The position numbers were made by a program, and so were the translations under genes. Below the pieces are notes generated by a model. The model worked only from the letters and a program-made list of their open reading frames with translations, did no database searches and was not told the DNA's origin. This document shows positions 46,267 through 58,596 of a stretch of DNA of 64,000 nt, piece after piece. This stretch comes from Mucidula mucida (lineage: Eukaryota > Basidiomycota > Agaricomycetes > Agaricales > Physalacriaceae), in NCBI GenBank assembly GCA_015501055.1, contig JADNYV010000041.1, positions 205,067-269,066 of the forward strand, given 5' to 3'. Position 1 is the first letter of the stretch. Each line of letters begins with the position of its first letter.

Positions 46267-48818
46267 ATGGCGCCGCCGCCGAAGGCCACACGCAAGCGCG
46301 CGGGAGTCCTGTCAGACGTGACGAACTCTATCGCGACAACTCGACGTAAGTTCACGGACACTGTTATTGAGCTTGCGTACTCACATCTAACGGTATAGCG
46401 AAACGTGCTGTCACAACCAAGCAGGTGGCTCAAGCAGCTCAGGCCGCCATCAAGAAGGCTGCCATTAAGACTTCCAAGAAAGCGCGCAAGGGTGGTATCC
46501 CACCAAAGTCGAAGGTCGTTACAGACCAAGTAGGAACCTCTCCGGTTGTATCGAGTACGTGTTTTCCGCTTGTGTTAACAGTCTACATGGCTGATTACTT
46601 GTCTGAAAGCCGGGCCTAAGATAGATCTACGCACTAGAAAGGAGCTGGTTCAGAAAGATTGTCGATTCCGCGCCCCGGACATGCTCAGTGACGAGGACTC
46701 GGACAACCCTGTAAAAGAATCTGAAAATGGTAAGTTTATACCGCATGCCAGGCAAAACTCATGAATCATATACCTACACAGGCAAATCGCTTGAGGAAGA
46801 CATGCACGATTGCGTTAAAGCACTCTTGGACCGAAAGAAGAGCGCCCGAGCTCAAGAAAGTCTGAAAGAGGTCCACGAAGAAGAGGCGTCTGATAATGGC
46901 GAGGACGATATCCGAGAAGACCAGGATGAAGAAGACATGCTTGAGGACAACGAGGAACGCGAAGCAGACAACAAGGACGCGTTGAAGCTATTTGACGATG
47001 AGGTTAGTGATTAAGTTTTGCATTCAGGCTGTGACCCGAGCTCACCTACGCGTAGGCAGCACATGTTGTGCCCAGAACGAACAAGACCATGACTGGAGCA
47101 ACCAAGATCGGTAAGTCGGCACGGATTGAGTAGCCTTCCCACGCTGACGTCTTGATCTCTTACCACCACCAAAGTCGACGACATTTACGATGACCACTCT
47201 ATGGTTGTCAACTTTGGTCTCAACAACGGCCCCAGTGACATTGAAGATGTTGCTGATGACGATGACGCCGCTCCTACTGCTCGAAACTCGTCTGGATCCG
47301 GTATAGAGGATTGGCTTGCTGAGTACCCAGAAGTACGGCGGATGATACTTGTGCGTGTTCTCGTTCATTTTTTGAAAAAGTTTAACCACTGTACAGGAAG
47401 AGATTGATCACGTCTACGCGAAAAGCTTGGACCGCTCTCTGGCAGTGCCTGCCCGTGGTCGCCGTCGCAAGAACCCACAGAGTGCGGGTTGACGCCCGCA
47501 AGACGAGGTATGCAGCATCTCTTTCGCACTCATGATTGCTCACCTATGGCAGGTGCCCTTGTTCCCTGCCAACAATCAGCCTAGATCACCACGTCCAGCC
47601 TCGCGCCCAGCCCCGCATCCAGTCTCGCGCCCAGCCCCATATCCTTCTCCGCGTTCTCTCGTCACTCGCCAACAACATGTCAACAACCTTGAAGAAGATG
47701 TTGATAGTGCTCAGTCTATGGACCCCGATAACCCCATCTTTCTCAGACATACCCAAATCATGGTTGTTCAGCACGGACGACGATGGTTCCTAACAAAGCG
47801 GGATCAAGGCCCTGCAATTGAACGTGTACTTCGTCGTGCTATCCGGATAGCCACCTGCCTTATGGCCATCAACCAGAGAATCCCGACTTCATACCATTCA
47901 ACCAGTTCCAGCTCGAAGCACTCTGTCTGGATTCACTTGTGGCCGCCGCTACCGAATTGGGACATGGTGGTGTGGGTGATATTGGTGACCGTCTGATTAA
48001 TGGTGATGCGGATATGTATGTGAAGCCCTTGCGGGCGTATGTGCGTGTTTTTTTTTCAACAATTCGCGATTGATGCTGATTGATTCTGCTTTTAGGTGCA
48101 ACAACGCCTGATCATCCAACGGTCGGACGTCAAGAAAATTGCTGCAGCCGTCGTTCCCGGTTTGCTCGATCTCTCGAAAACAGACGCCGGCCGTCGCAAG
48201 AGCAAGGACCTTTTGGAGAACCTGTCCTATGCCTTCGGTGTCAATGCAGCTGTATGTTTTCATCTCATCACGCGAGCCTTCATTGACTGGTGACTTTGAC
48301 CAGGGTCAGCAGGATCGTAGTAAACCTTTGAGCGCCCCGGTGTTTGTACCCCTTCTCTCTGCCGCATACGGCTCCTCGGCTCTTGTCAAGTACGTCGACA
48401 AACTCTCTTCCGTTATCGCGGAAGGGCCACAGTCAAAAGAATTGGAGGTGACTCCACTGATGGTGGCTATGACAGCAACTGCGGTATGTCGATATTCCTT
48501 CCGTGTTCCTGTAGTCACCACATTTCTAGGTACACGCCGTTGTTTCGGAGATTGCGCACAATACGAAGGAGGAGTTCTCGGGTACCAATCTTGAGAACGT
48601 CTTCAAGACGCACTTGACAATGCTGAACGGCCTTCGGGAACGCCGCATCGTGTACTACCACAAATTGATGCATGACTTCTACATCAGCTCAACGTAAGTT
48701 CTCGATGTCTTGCAGATGTGTTACTGATCAGTTCGACAGCGGAGCACTCCCTCATGCCACTCACGGTCTTTCGACCGATCAAGTTCTCAGCACCATCGAC
48801 TGGGATGCGATCGCTTAA
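46267..48818 (+). CDS. DUF6532-domain protein (two apparent frame changes)
   Basis: ATG 46267 opens MAPPPKATRKRAGVLSDVTN; a Lys/Ala-rich stretch (AQAAQAAIKKAAIKTSKK) follows. Acidic exons come next (EEEASDNGEDDIREDQDEED), then the Ser/Pro-rich RPASRPAPHPVSRPAPYPSP. The C-terminal half has the order of DUF6532 (PF20149): IERVLRRAIRIATCLMAIN, FNQFQLEALCLDSLVAAATE, LSAPVFVPLLSAAYGSSALV, LEVTPLMVAMTATAVHAVVS, LENVFKTHLTMLNGLRERR and YYHKLMHDFY. About ten exons with short introns. The frame appears to slip near 47475 (a TGA after NPQSAG) and near 47880. DUF6532 proteins are abundant, uncharacterised and often near transposons in mushrooms. Here the gene faces the Plavaka transposase. Confidence 0.65.
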
Positions 48819-49349
48819 AGATGGACCGAATGTATGTACTTTAGTGTTTTGCTCTCGCTTCGCTTTCCTTCCCTTACCGTACCTCTAATTCACTCCCCAC
48901 TCCTTTCGATTCCTCTTGCTTCTTGTGCCATATCATTATCGCTTTCGTGTTGCATGCTTTCGTGTTTTGCGTACTGTACTGTCTTGTAGTATGAGTTGTA
49001 TCATTATTAAATGTGTCGTATCATCACTGTCAGGTGTGAATTTTGAGCTGTTTCTTGCGGGCAGAATATGCCCAGAAATCATTCGATATGCAGCAGGAAA
49101 GAGGTGATCATTCTCAGTTAATTATGCACCAAGTACCACCCGAAGTGTTCATAATCTAAATTGGGTGTCGAGGGACCTCTTTCATTACCGTTAATGTGAC
49201 AAAAGTGGGTAACTCGTCTAAAGTGAGCACATTGGGCTAATTTCTCGCATTTCGGCTGTATTGGCGACGACTTACCGCGGGAGGGTTTTCCTGATGGATC
49301 CCTCTTAATCAACAGATGGAGGCAGGTGTACGAACTCCTGGAAACTGTA
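48819..49349. other. Intergenic region
   Basis: No gene supported; pyrimidine-rich 3' flank of the DUF6532 gene. Confidence 0.4.
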
Positions 49350-50554
49350 ATGAGAGCACCGCCGCTCTTTCTTTGTCGCCTTGACCCTGTGGTGGCGCGC
49401 TTACTTACGGAATGGGTCCGAATACATGTAGGTGCTATTATTGATTGATTCTTCTCACATTTCATCATCCTATCAGAACTTCTCCCAGCATCTGGGGCTG
49501 ACCATCGGACAACTTCACCAGCGACCGGCTGCAACAACAGATCCTCGAATAGACGACCTCGTCAAGAAGTTAAATATTGCTCAAGAGGTTTTCCGGGAGA
49601 CCGACGATAATCTCAGCGGTGTTTTTGTATATGACGATTACACTCTTCGCCAGCGCCACAAGCAAGTATGGTTGTCGCTGGACTTCTCCGCCGGTCATGG
49701 CTTGAAGAGTAGTCTAGTATTCTTTGATACCAATCGCTGCTACTCCTCTTTTGAGGCTGTAAGTCCCTTCTCTTTCTGCTTTCTTGGCTGGCATTCTTCA
49801 GATCTTCACCGATCCTATCCCGCTGCCGCCACGGCCTTACGATCATGAACAACGTCTGTTTGTCTTGGAGTTCAATGCTATGCCCTTCTCCCAAGGGTGC
49901 TCTGCCGAAACGACTTCACGTCCGCAGCTCGGACCTACTAAGAAGGAGAAGCGCAAGACACGAAAATGTGGAGATGGACGAGCTTTAAAGCAGGCCGATG
50001 ATGTTCAAGTGGCAAAGGTGCCTGAACGCGTCTTGGTATACTGTGAGAAGGAAGCACGGGACACATTCTTTGCATATGGTCGAGTGTGTCCCAAGGAAAG
50101 CTGACTTACCGAGATATAGAATATGTATGCGCAATTCGTTTTATCGCCCGTCCAATACTTATAATATGTTTCAAGGCTCTTACACGGCTCGGTTTTGCGT
50201 TGGGTTCTCGGGAGGGATCTCGGGTTGAATTCAAAGTTCCTGAAGGATGTACAGGTACGCGCTACGTGAGTTTGTTGCGATAGTTCTCACAGAGTCTTGT
50301 CAATGGTAGTACCTATTTCCCAGGAGCGGCTCAAAGAGTGTAGATATACACCGCCTATTCTTCATGGGTACGTCCCAATATTTGATGACATTCCTTTTCA
50401 ACGAATTTGAGTAATATCATTTCATCATTTCAGACCTCACGGGAAGGACTCAAATGGTTACAGCGATGCCAAACGTATCTCGCTCCGCAACTTCCTTGAG
50501 GCTAAATATGGCTGGACAATCGAAAGTTTCATTTTGAGAAGCGAGTCTGAATAG
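49350..50554 (+). CDS. Uncharacterised 315-residue protein, six intact exons
   Basis: Exons 49350-49427, 49477-49758, 49802-50078, 50120-50265, 50324-50367 and 50434-50554 splice with matching phases into one open frame of 315 residues. Start MRAPPLFLCRLDPVVARLL; middle VFVYDDYTLRQRHKQVWLSL and TDPIPLPPRPYDHEQRLFVL; a basic patch KKEKRKTRK; end FLEAKYGWTIESFILRSESE. No signal peptide, no clear transmembrane helix (ARPILIICFKAL is short), no family recognised. The perfect phase agreement of five introns argues for a real gene. It lies between the DUF6532 gene and the F-box gene on the same strand. Confidence 0.7.
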
Positions 50555-50746
50555 TGTACGCGCGCTGTATGCATTATCTACGGTATCAATACGTCGTGGC
50601 CCTGTTACGACACGCTTTCTCTTCGAGTGACAAGTGACTTTCATCACTTGATCTTGACCATCACGACGTCTAGTCCCAGGTGAGTGTTAACATCATTCGT
50701 CGCCCATAAAGCTCTCAACCGTTCTCTAGGTATCTCTAGTCATTGA

Positions 50747-52102
50747 ATGTCCTTCCCACAAGAGCTTATCGATGCCATCGTCGACAAGATCCATGATGTA
50801 ACCTCGTTGCGTGCCCTTGCCATCGTGTCCACTGCGTTCGGTCGCCCTAGCCAGGCCAAGATTTTCCGAAAACTGCACATTCCTAGCCTCCGCGTACTCG
50901 ATTTGTTTTCCAATGTCATTGCCGCATCTCCGCGCATCGCATCCCTTCCACAGCAAGTGACTTTGACGGATAACATGGAAAGCGCCGATTATGGCTGGAA
51001 TGACGATATCCAGCCAGAACCAAGCTGGCTCTCTCAGGAGAGTAAGCTTTTCACGACCTTGCAGTCTCTGCCGAGATTACAAGCAACTACAATAAATACA
51101 TTATATTGTGGAGATGCTCTCAGTGATTCGAACGCGCCACTACGTCGGTTGATCTCTCTCCCAAATATACACAGTGTCACTCTGGAACACACCGGGTCCC
51201 TCGATATGACATGTCATCGTCTTTTCTCCCTGTTCATTGGCACATCAGTCCAAGCACTGGAATTAGACCGCTGTGACCATTTTCTCAGTCCGAAATGTGA
51301 CCCCGGACTATTAGCTGGAGCGCCATTTGCGCCGCGTCTCCAGCTTACAAGTCTTTCCATTGTTTTGACACCCTGTCTGGTGGCATATCTCGCCTCTCCG
51401 GCTTGCATCGTGAATTTCAGCACACTCAGGCACTTCACGCTTTCCACCGGGAATGACTCTTCAGCTGGGCGGCTGCGGTCGACAGTTAGTGAATTGTTTG
51501 ACGACAATCTGGTCTCTTTAGAGGCCAATGACTGGATTTCCTCTTCATCGGTTATTTCAGGTATCAGCTACATCGGTTCTAGGAATGGATAACACTCATC
51601 ATTTAATCTAGTGGATGGTTACTACAACTTTGCGCGTTGTACGTCGCTGAAACGGTTAACTGTAGAGTTGACCATTGATATCGTCGATGCTGATGTGTGG
51701 ACATACATGGCGAACACATTGAACAGCGTCGTGTCGACTTGCCTTGAGCGCGTCTTAATCGACGTCGAATTTCTTTGCTGGGGCAGTCCCCACTCTTACT
51801 TGTGTAGCAATTCTTCCTGTCATTTCTATGAAGAAGGGCGGACATGCTTTGAACCAGCCTGGCACAAGCTGGACGAGGCATTATCCAAGATGAATCACAG
51901 TCATCTTCGGGACATCGACATATATTTTACTATGGACAATGGCCTTCCCGATGACTGTATGAATGAGGAGTTGGTGGCCGCCAAGGGGTTCCCTTTGCTT
52001 CGCTCCTCCGGCTTCCGCTCTCTCAACTTTCGTGTTCGGATCAAGGAGGAAGACTATTCGTACCTGCTGCCAGAGGACCTCGACGATTTTATCTTCCCAT
52101 GA
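50747..52102 (+). CDS. F-box protein (paralogue 1 of a local pair)
   Basis: Exons 50747-51560 and 51612-52102 encode 434 residues with no break. The N-terminus FPQELIDAIVDKIHDVTSLR followed by ALAIVSTAFG and FRKLHI is an F-box of the type found in mushroom proteins. The remainder has irregular leucine-rich segments (LISLPNIHSVTLEHTGSLDM, FIGTSVQALELDRCD, LTSLSIVLTPCLVAYLASPA, LKRLTVELTIDIV). Layout, intron position and phase (1) agree with the gene at 55709. F-box proteins link substrates to SCF ubiquitin ligase through Skp1; the substrate here is unknown. Confidence 0.75.
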
Positions 52103-52374
52103 AGAGACCGATGACTCGATTGCAGGTGGTAGCATAGACGAAAGCGCAGATCTAGATATGAGTGAATGGCCAACTTTTGGTGGTAGTAACATCGAGTAAC
52201 GCAATCCAACGACATAGTTAGGCGAAAATCCATGTTTGATGGTTTCATGCACCCGACTTCTAGTGCTCAGACGAACAACTTGAGTTACAAGCCACGTCCG
52301 GCGCAATTGCTGTCAAAAGAGATAAGGTTAGATCACATTTCCGTTCCGACCACCACCATCATCGCAGCTAGTGG

Positions 52375-54466
52375 ATGACAGTCAGGTGGGCGATTGCGCG
52401 ATTATCGCCCGCAAATCGCTCTCGAATCGTACCAACACTTCGCAAGATACGACCCACCTTACGGCTTGCCTGTGAACCATCACCACGACCAAGGATATTG
52501 TTTGCAAGACCACCTTGCTCTGTACAAACGCGAGCCTATTCAGCCCTTGTTTTGGGAAACGACAAGGATACGATGCCGACCACGGTGCATACGACGGAAC
52601 GCATTGCTGCCTTGCGCAGGTTAATGCAGGATGACAGCGTCGACGTGTATGTCGTGGGCAGTGCCGATGAGCGTGAGTCGCAACTTCTTCGAGGACGATA
52701 ATGGTACTCACCAACCTTCAGACGGCTCTGAATACATCGCGTCCTGCGACGAGCGGCGCGCTTTCATCAGCGGTTTCGACGGCAGCGCGGGTACTGCACT
52801 CATCACCCCCAGTTCCGCATTCCTCTTCACGGACGGCAGGTACTTTCTCCAAGCCGCAGCCCAACTCGATGCCAACTGGGAGTTGATGCGCGTAGGCGTA
52901 AAGGACGTGCCTACGTGGCAGGAATGGATAGAGAAACACTCGCAGAAACAGGAAAACTTGCGGGTCGGCATCGACCCGCGGCTCATATCCGCCTCAGACG
53001 CGGAGTCGCTCACCAAGAACAATACCAAGGTGGAGCTCGTTACAATTAGGACGAATTTGGTCGACGTAGTGTGGGGTAATCAACGTCCTGCGCGCCCGTC
53101 GAACGTTGTCTGGCAGCTCCCCGAAGATGTCGCGGGCGAAGGACATGTCAGCAAATTGAAGCGGGTGCGCGACGCGTTGGATGGCAAAGGCCTCGTGCTC
53201 TCGGCGCTCGACGAGATCGCATGGCTGTTTAACCTCCGAGGAACCGACATCGACTACAATCCCGTCTTCTTCTCTTACGCGATCATTGACGCTCAAGAGG
53301 CCGTTCTCTTTTTACAAGGAGCGGAGCAACTGACATTGGAGGGTGTCCGAATCGAACCTTACTCGTCGTTCTGGACGTATCTGGAGGACTGGGCTAAGAA
53401 AGGCCCAGTCCTTCTGCCACCTTCTACTTCTCTTGCTGTTTCCTCTATTGTCCCGCCTTTGCCCACTCCGGCCGCGCGCTCCATTGTTGGAGACCTCAAG
53501 GCAATCAAAAATTCTACAGAGTGTGCTGGTTTCCGTGCCTCGCATGTCCGTGACGGCGCTGCGCTAGTCAAATACTTCGCATGGCTGGAAGAAAAGCTCG
53601 CTTCTTCCTCGCCAATCAACGAGTATGATGCCGCACTACAACTGGAATCATACCGTGCTGCCTTACCACATTTCAAAGGCCTCTCTTTTCCCACCATCTC
53701 CTCTACTGGCCCAAATGCTGCCATAATCCACTACTCTCCCCCGACTACCGATTCAAGCGTCATTGAGAAGGAGCACATTTACCTATGTGATTCCGGCGCG
53801 CAATACATTGATGGGACAACCGATGTTACGCGGACGTTTTACTTTGGGTCGTCGCCCGTACAGGAGGAGGTCAAGCGCGCGTTTACACGCGTGCTACAAG
53901 GACACATCGCCATCGACACGGCGGTGTTCCCGGAAGGAACTACCGGGTTCGTTATTGATTCGTGGGCGCGGCGAGCGTTGTGGAGCGACGGACTGGATTA
54001 TAGACATGGAACGGGGCATGGCGTGGGGCATTATCTCAACGTGCACGAGGGCCCGCACGGGATCGGGACGCGTATTGCGTTCAATGGAACCCCGCTGAAG
54101 GAGGGCATGACAGTGAGCAACGAGCCGGGGTACTACAAAGGTGAGTCTTTCACAATCACGCCCCTTCAGTGCTTAATCGCGATGGTAGAAAACGCGTACG
54201 GCATTCGGATTGAGAATGTTGTCCTTGTTGTACCGAAGATTCCCAAGGACAAGGCATTTGGGGACAAACCCTTCTTTGGGTTTGAACGCTTGACGATGTG
54301 CCCGATTGGGAGGGCGTTGATTGATGTGGGTTTACTCGAGTCGAGTGAGATTCGATGGGTGGATGAGTATCATCGTGAGGTCAAGGAGAAGGTTAGACCT
54401 CTGCTGGAAGGTGATGAGAGAGCAGTCAGCTGGCTGGAGAGAGAATGTGCTCCCCTTGGTGCTTAA
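52375..54466 (+). CDS. AMPP: Xaa-Pro aminopeptidase P (M24B), probable mitochondrial presequence
   Basis: Exons 52375-52672, 52722-54140 and 54189-54466 give 664 residues, no lesions. The core begins MPTTVHTTERIAALRRLMQ (ATG 52573), the usual start of cytosolic aminopeptidase P. The upstream ATG 52375 adds 66 residues rich in Arg, Ser and Ala with no acidic residue until its end (LRKIRPTLRLACEPSPRPR, then TRAYS), resembling a mitochondrial targeting peptide with an R-x-Y-S cleavage site. Creatinase domain: HGSEYIASCDERRAFISGFD, GSAGTA. Catalytic M24 ligands: CDSGAQYIDGTTDVTRTF (two Asp, about 456-467), HGTGHGVGHYLNVHEGP (His), NEPGYYK (Glu) and GIRIENV (Glu). It removes an N-terminal residue before proline using Mn2+. 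Two products from the two ATGs are possible. Confidence 0.9.
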
Positions 54467-55708
54467 GGCTACAAGGGAGACTTTTCAGATTTAGAACTCC
54501 ACATATCTGTACAAGTAGGTAACAGGCCTCTACTGAGCATGACTACTGGAATTGGTGTTTCTTTGCCTTGACCTGATACTACTGCACCATTGGGGACATT
54601 TCACTGGGACAAGCTCGTTCTCCCATTCGAATCAGGGAGAAGGTGTACAAGTAGTACTAATGCAACCAGTACTTGTCTTGAAACAAGATATCTCTAGAAC
54701 GCGATCGATTGTAGATTCTGGGTAGGTTTGCCACAGCCACAGTACAAGTTGGCTCTTCAAAGCTTCATCATCCCAACAGAGTCAATACTTTGCTCTCAAC
54801 TCACACTTCCTCATATTTGAAGCTGGACTATTAGATCTATTCTTCAGCTGGTGCCCACTTGCTTGTCTCGTCCATTATCGTCTTGGACAATTCTCTTCGA
54901 GACGCGTCCTTCGCGTCCGCATGCGCGTTTCTGGACGCTCCTCTCGTTTTCGTCGGCTGCCAGCATGACGTCAGATGCCCTTGCTTCCAACCTCACAAGA
55001 GTAGACCTGCATCACCGGTCCACTGCGCCGACTATGTGTAAAGGGATGGCCGAGAACTTGACTCCACACCCACCCTACTAATAGTTGGCGCCGTTTTTTG
55101 GTACATGTGTTTATTCCGTTGACACTTACTTATCACCATCTGACATGGACTATTCCTACTCTTCCTCCGTGTATAGCGTTTTGAACTAGTGCTCCATACT
55201 GAACATCTCACTTATTGTGAAAGAGTACTTATCTGCTTAAAAAATGTGTGTGTGTATGCTTTCGTTGATGCGGGAGCTTTATGACTGCTTACTCTCGGCT
55301 CTTGACCGGGACCATTCACCTTCGGGGGCTGTTTCAATTTAACTTTTGCATCTCACTCTTTCTGCATTTTCGGAATGACAGATTGCGCGAAAACTACACG
55401 TACTCCAGCTAGGTATGTTCCTCCGCCGACGAGACGAACGCCGCCATGCCAAGTAGGCGACTAAGCTTTACAAACTCATTCGCGTCAGAATACCGATGAC
55501 GTTCCATGCACTGCTACACATGGGTACCAGACTCGTTGGAGATATCAACCTGTCGCTTGAATCTAGCCTGCGCCGCTGTATCCACATTTTGACAAAAGCG
55601 TGAGGAATTATATGCCAGAGGAACAGATCGTGTGATCCTGTCCAGGCTTTCCTTTCTGATGACACCACTCGCGCCCGATTAATACTCGCTCTACTCCAGT
55701 CCACCATC
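54467..55708. other. 1.2-kb spacer between aminopeptidase P and the second F-box gene
   Basis: No supported gene. Repeated short phrases such as gtacaagtag and gtactt occur between 54510 and 54680. The small frames at 54851-55081 lack motifs. Confidence 0.4.
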
Positions 55709-56966
55709 ATGATGAGCCCGCTGCCCCAGGAACTAATCGACACCATCGTCGACCGCGTCGCCGACGCCAGCGACACGGCGAGCCTGCGCGCCTGCCTGCA
55801 CGTCAGCCGCTCCTTCCGGTCGCGCAGCCGCATGCACCTCTTCCGCGACGTCCGCATCGACAGCGCCGCCCAATGCGCGCGCCTACACGCTCTGTTCGCC
55901 ATGGATCCCACCGCGGCGACGCTCGTGCACAAACTGGACGTCGTCGACCCCATCCCGCGAGATCCGCGGCGTTTCAAGGAGGAGACATGGATCGGGCGAG
56001 ACGATTTGCTCCCGGGCGTGGTCCAGCAGCTTGCGCCCCATCTGCATGCGCTGGACTTGTCGAGCGAGGGGTATCATTATGGGAACCGGGACTATACGCA
56101 TGTGCTGCGGTGGAACAAGGCGTCAGAGGCGCTGAAGCGGGCGCTGGTCGCTGTGTTTCGCGGGCCGAACATTCGATTTGTATCGTTGGCTGGTGTGCTG
56201 ATTGATTCGTGCCAGATGCTCTTCTCTCTGTTTGATGGGTCGCCGGTCGAGCGGCTGGACCTCCCTTCGTTCTGGCACGACGCGGAATGTCGTGTCGACC
56301 CCGATATTTCCACTCTACACCCGCCGCGGCTGCAGTCGCTGTCCATCATCCTGTCAACCTGCCTTGTAAACTACCTACTCAATCCATTATGCGCCGTTCA
56401 CTTGGACCGCCTCTCACGTATCTCGATCACTGTTCCCGGAAATTGTTCGCTAGAGATACGCTCTGCCGCTACTGCCATCCTCAGTGATTCAGTAGAGCAC
56501 CTTATCCTCAACGAGAACATCTACTGTGAGTTAACTACTCCCGCTATCCTTCTGATACTCACATCATACAGTCGGCGAAATACCGGATGTCTTCACGCTC
56601 ACAGAGTGCCACAACCTCAAGGTCATTCATCTCGTCACGCGCGTATACACGATGGACAACTCCTACTGGACGTATATCACGCGTATGATGGAGACAATCT
56701 CGACGCCGAACTCGCTGAAGGAGATCAGGATGGAGTTGGATTTGGTGACGACCGTGAACCCCAACGATGTATCCGAATGGTTAGACTGGACGTCGTTGGA
56801 AGCGGTGTTAGCAATGCCGACGATGGCGGCGTTGGAACGCGTGAACGTAATGCTCAACATCACAGGACACCAGGTTAGCAATAGCCTTGAAGTCTGGATC
56901 GGGAAAGGGCTACCGGTTCTTAAGCAGAAGGGTGTCACGGTCGGAATGCGCCACCGGTATATCTGA
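55709..56966 (+). CDS. F-box protein (paralogue 2 of a local pair)
   Basis: Exons 55709-56525 and 56572-56966 encode 403 residues without a break (a second ATG follows directly at 55712). The F-box reads LPQELIDTIVDRVADASDTA, SLRACLHVSRSFRSRSRMHL, FRDVRI. Downstream are FVSLAGVLIDSCQMLFSLFD, LQSLSIILSTCLVNYLLNPL and LKVIHLVTRVYTMDNSYWTY. The phrases MLFSLF..VERLDL, LSIILSTCLVNYL and the phase-1 intron correspond to RLFSLFIG..VQALEL, LSIVLTPCLVAYL and the intron of the gene at 50747. Coding GC is visibly higher in its first 600 bp than in its neighbours. Likely an SCF adaptor of unknown target. Confidence 0.8.
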
Positions 56967-57350
56967 TGATGACGAGTACTGTTCTTATTTTGCTATCTTG
57001 CTATGGATTTGCTGTTGGATTGCATACACACGAAGGACCAACTGATGCTTCTACTAGACTACATCATATCAGTTCTTTTCACTTACTATGGGACTTGTTA
57101 GGCTGGCACATTGAATTGCTCTGGGACAAAATGAACTTTTGGGTTAGCAATGACACCTGGGTATGTCAGGTTTGGCATATTTGGCAGAGTTGTCTCTGGC
57201 TTGAAAGAAGGTACATCTAAACCAGATAAGCAAATATGATGGCTCTTCATACATGTCAATTGTTAATCAACGTATGATGTACGTGTGAACGAACATGAAG
57301 AACGGCAGCATGTCATCGCGTCGTAAACAAAAAAAAAAGTGAATTGGGAT
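56967..57350. other. Convergent 3' spacer
   Basis: 3' flanks of the F-box gene and RCE1, with a poly(A)-like run aaacaaaaaaaaaagt near 57327-57340. No gene. Confidence 0.5.
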
Positions 57351-58523
57351 CTAATAACCGAGAGCAGAGAGTTGCGTGTCATCGAGCCAGTAGATGCTGC
57401 TCTTCGTCTCAGTCCAAGCACTAATCGCATAGATATATCCCGCAACGCCTAGTACATAGGCCGCAATAATTCCTAGGGAATGTTGAATTGAAATGGTTGC
57501 ATTTGCCAGAAACACGTACCAGTCCGCTTCTTCGGCATATTCTCAGCTCATACCGAGTTGTGGTATACCCATAACGTTACAAAACATATGGGACGTTACT
57601 GCTGGTAGAATAGAGCCAGTGCGGAGAAAGAGGTAGCAACAGTGAAATCCAAAGAGAGTCGTATACACGAGTTGGAATACTGGAAGGTGTTAGGAGAATG
57701 TATGGAAGTGGGGCTTGAGATAAGTACCAGCTTGTAGAATAGCGCGTTGCAGCGCGCTGGAAGTCCGCCCATACCGATTATACGTGTCCCATCCATGATG
57801 GAGATGTGCTACAAAAATCTAGTGCTGGAAATGAAAATAATATATTACATACCTAGGCCGAACCATAGCGGAGATAAGAAGATCATCTTACGCCTTGACG
57901 CGCCACAGAGATGATACATTGAAAGCATACATGCGCGAAAGACAATCTCTTCTGTGAGAGGCGCCTACAGACAGTCAAAAGGCGAATATTTAAACGCATA
58001 TATCCTCACTATAATGACATTGCGCAAGCCAATAACATGAACATAATTCTTGACAATGGCGGTCCCGGCTTGGAGTGGCAGTTGTTGCTGGAGGTACATG
58101 GCATACAGAGGACCCAAGAAGAGCATGGGCGTCACCAGATGGGCCAGAAGGGGGTGGGGCGCAGAGAAACCGAGGCGCCAGAGAGATTCCCAGACTGCTT
58201 CATTGAAAGGCTGCATCCGTCAGTGATGGTTTTGGACCGCGAGTGGCACGTACTATATCCTTGAACAAGACGAGGATGACGGCGAGACACGAGCACATTG
58301 TCGCGAGAGAGACGGCGGCGAGGCGCGCGCGAATGACATCGGGGTCGTCCCGCCACCGTTCGGACTTTTGTTTCTGGCGCGGCGTGTCGGTGTTCACGGT
58401 CGTCGCGACAAACGACAGACGCGCATTTTTCGAGATGTAGAGCGAGCCGACATAGGACGAGACGAAAAAGAGGGCGAGCAAGGTGGCCTGGAGGAGGGAC
58501 AGTGGCGGCAGGAGGAAAGCCAT
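57351..58523 (-). CDS. RCE1: CAAX prenyl protease 2 (Rce1), CPBP family
   Basis: Six exons (58254-58523, 58010-58210, 57853-57964, 57728-57808, 57554-57679, 57351-57472) splice to 303 residues, near the usual length (yeast about 315). Multiple hydrophobic helices start with PPLSLLQATLLALFFVSSYV. The catalytic signature is APLTEEIVFRACM (EExxxR), followed by PLWFGLAHLHHGWD (first His) and LFGFHCCYLFLRTGSILPAV, TSHMFCNVMG (second His and Asn). The protein is an ER-membrane glutamate-type endopeptidase that removes the aaX tripeptide from prenylated CaaX proteins such as Ras and mating pheromone precursors. The last intron (57473-57553) was chosen because it restores the frame; its borders are the least certain. 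Confidence 0.9.
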
Positions 58524-58596
58524 GCGTGATCACGTTGCTTGCTTCCGACCATCATCACTCTTTTTCTTGTTTCACGATTCCTAACGAACTCTTCAA

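Noticed and set aside
53312..53724. Minus-strand open frames inside the aminopeptidase P gene.
   Set aside because: Antisense shadows of a well-supported coding exon.
55210..55260. tgtgtgtgtat run as a possible microsatellite.
   Set aside because: Only about five repeat units; too short to be meaningful.
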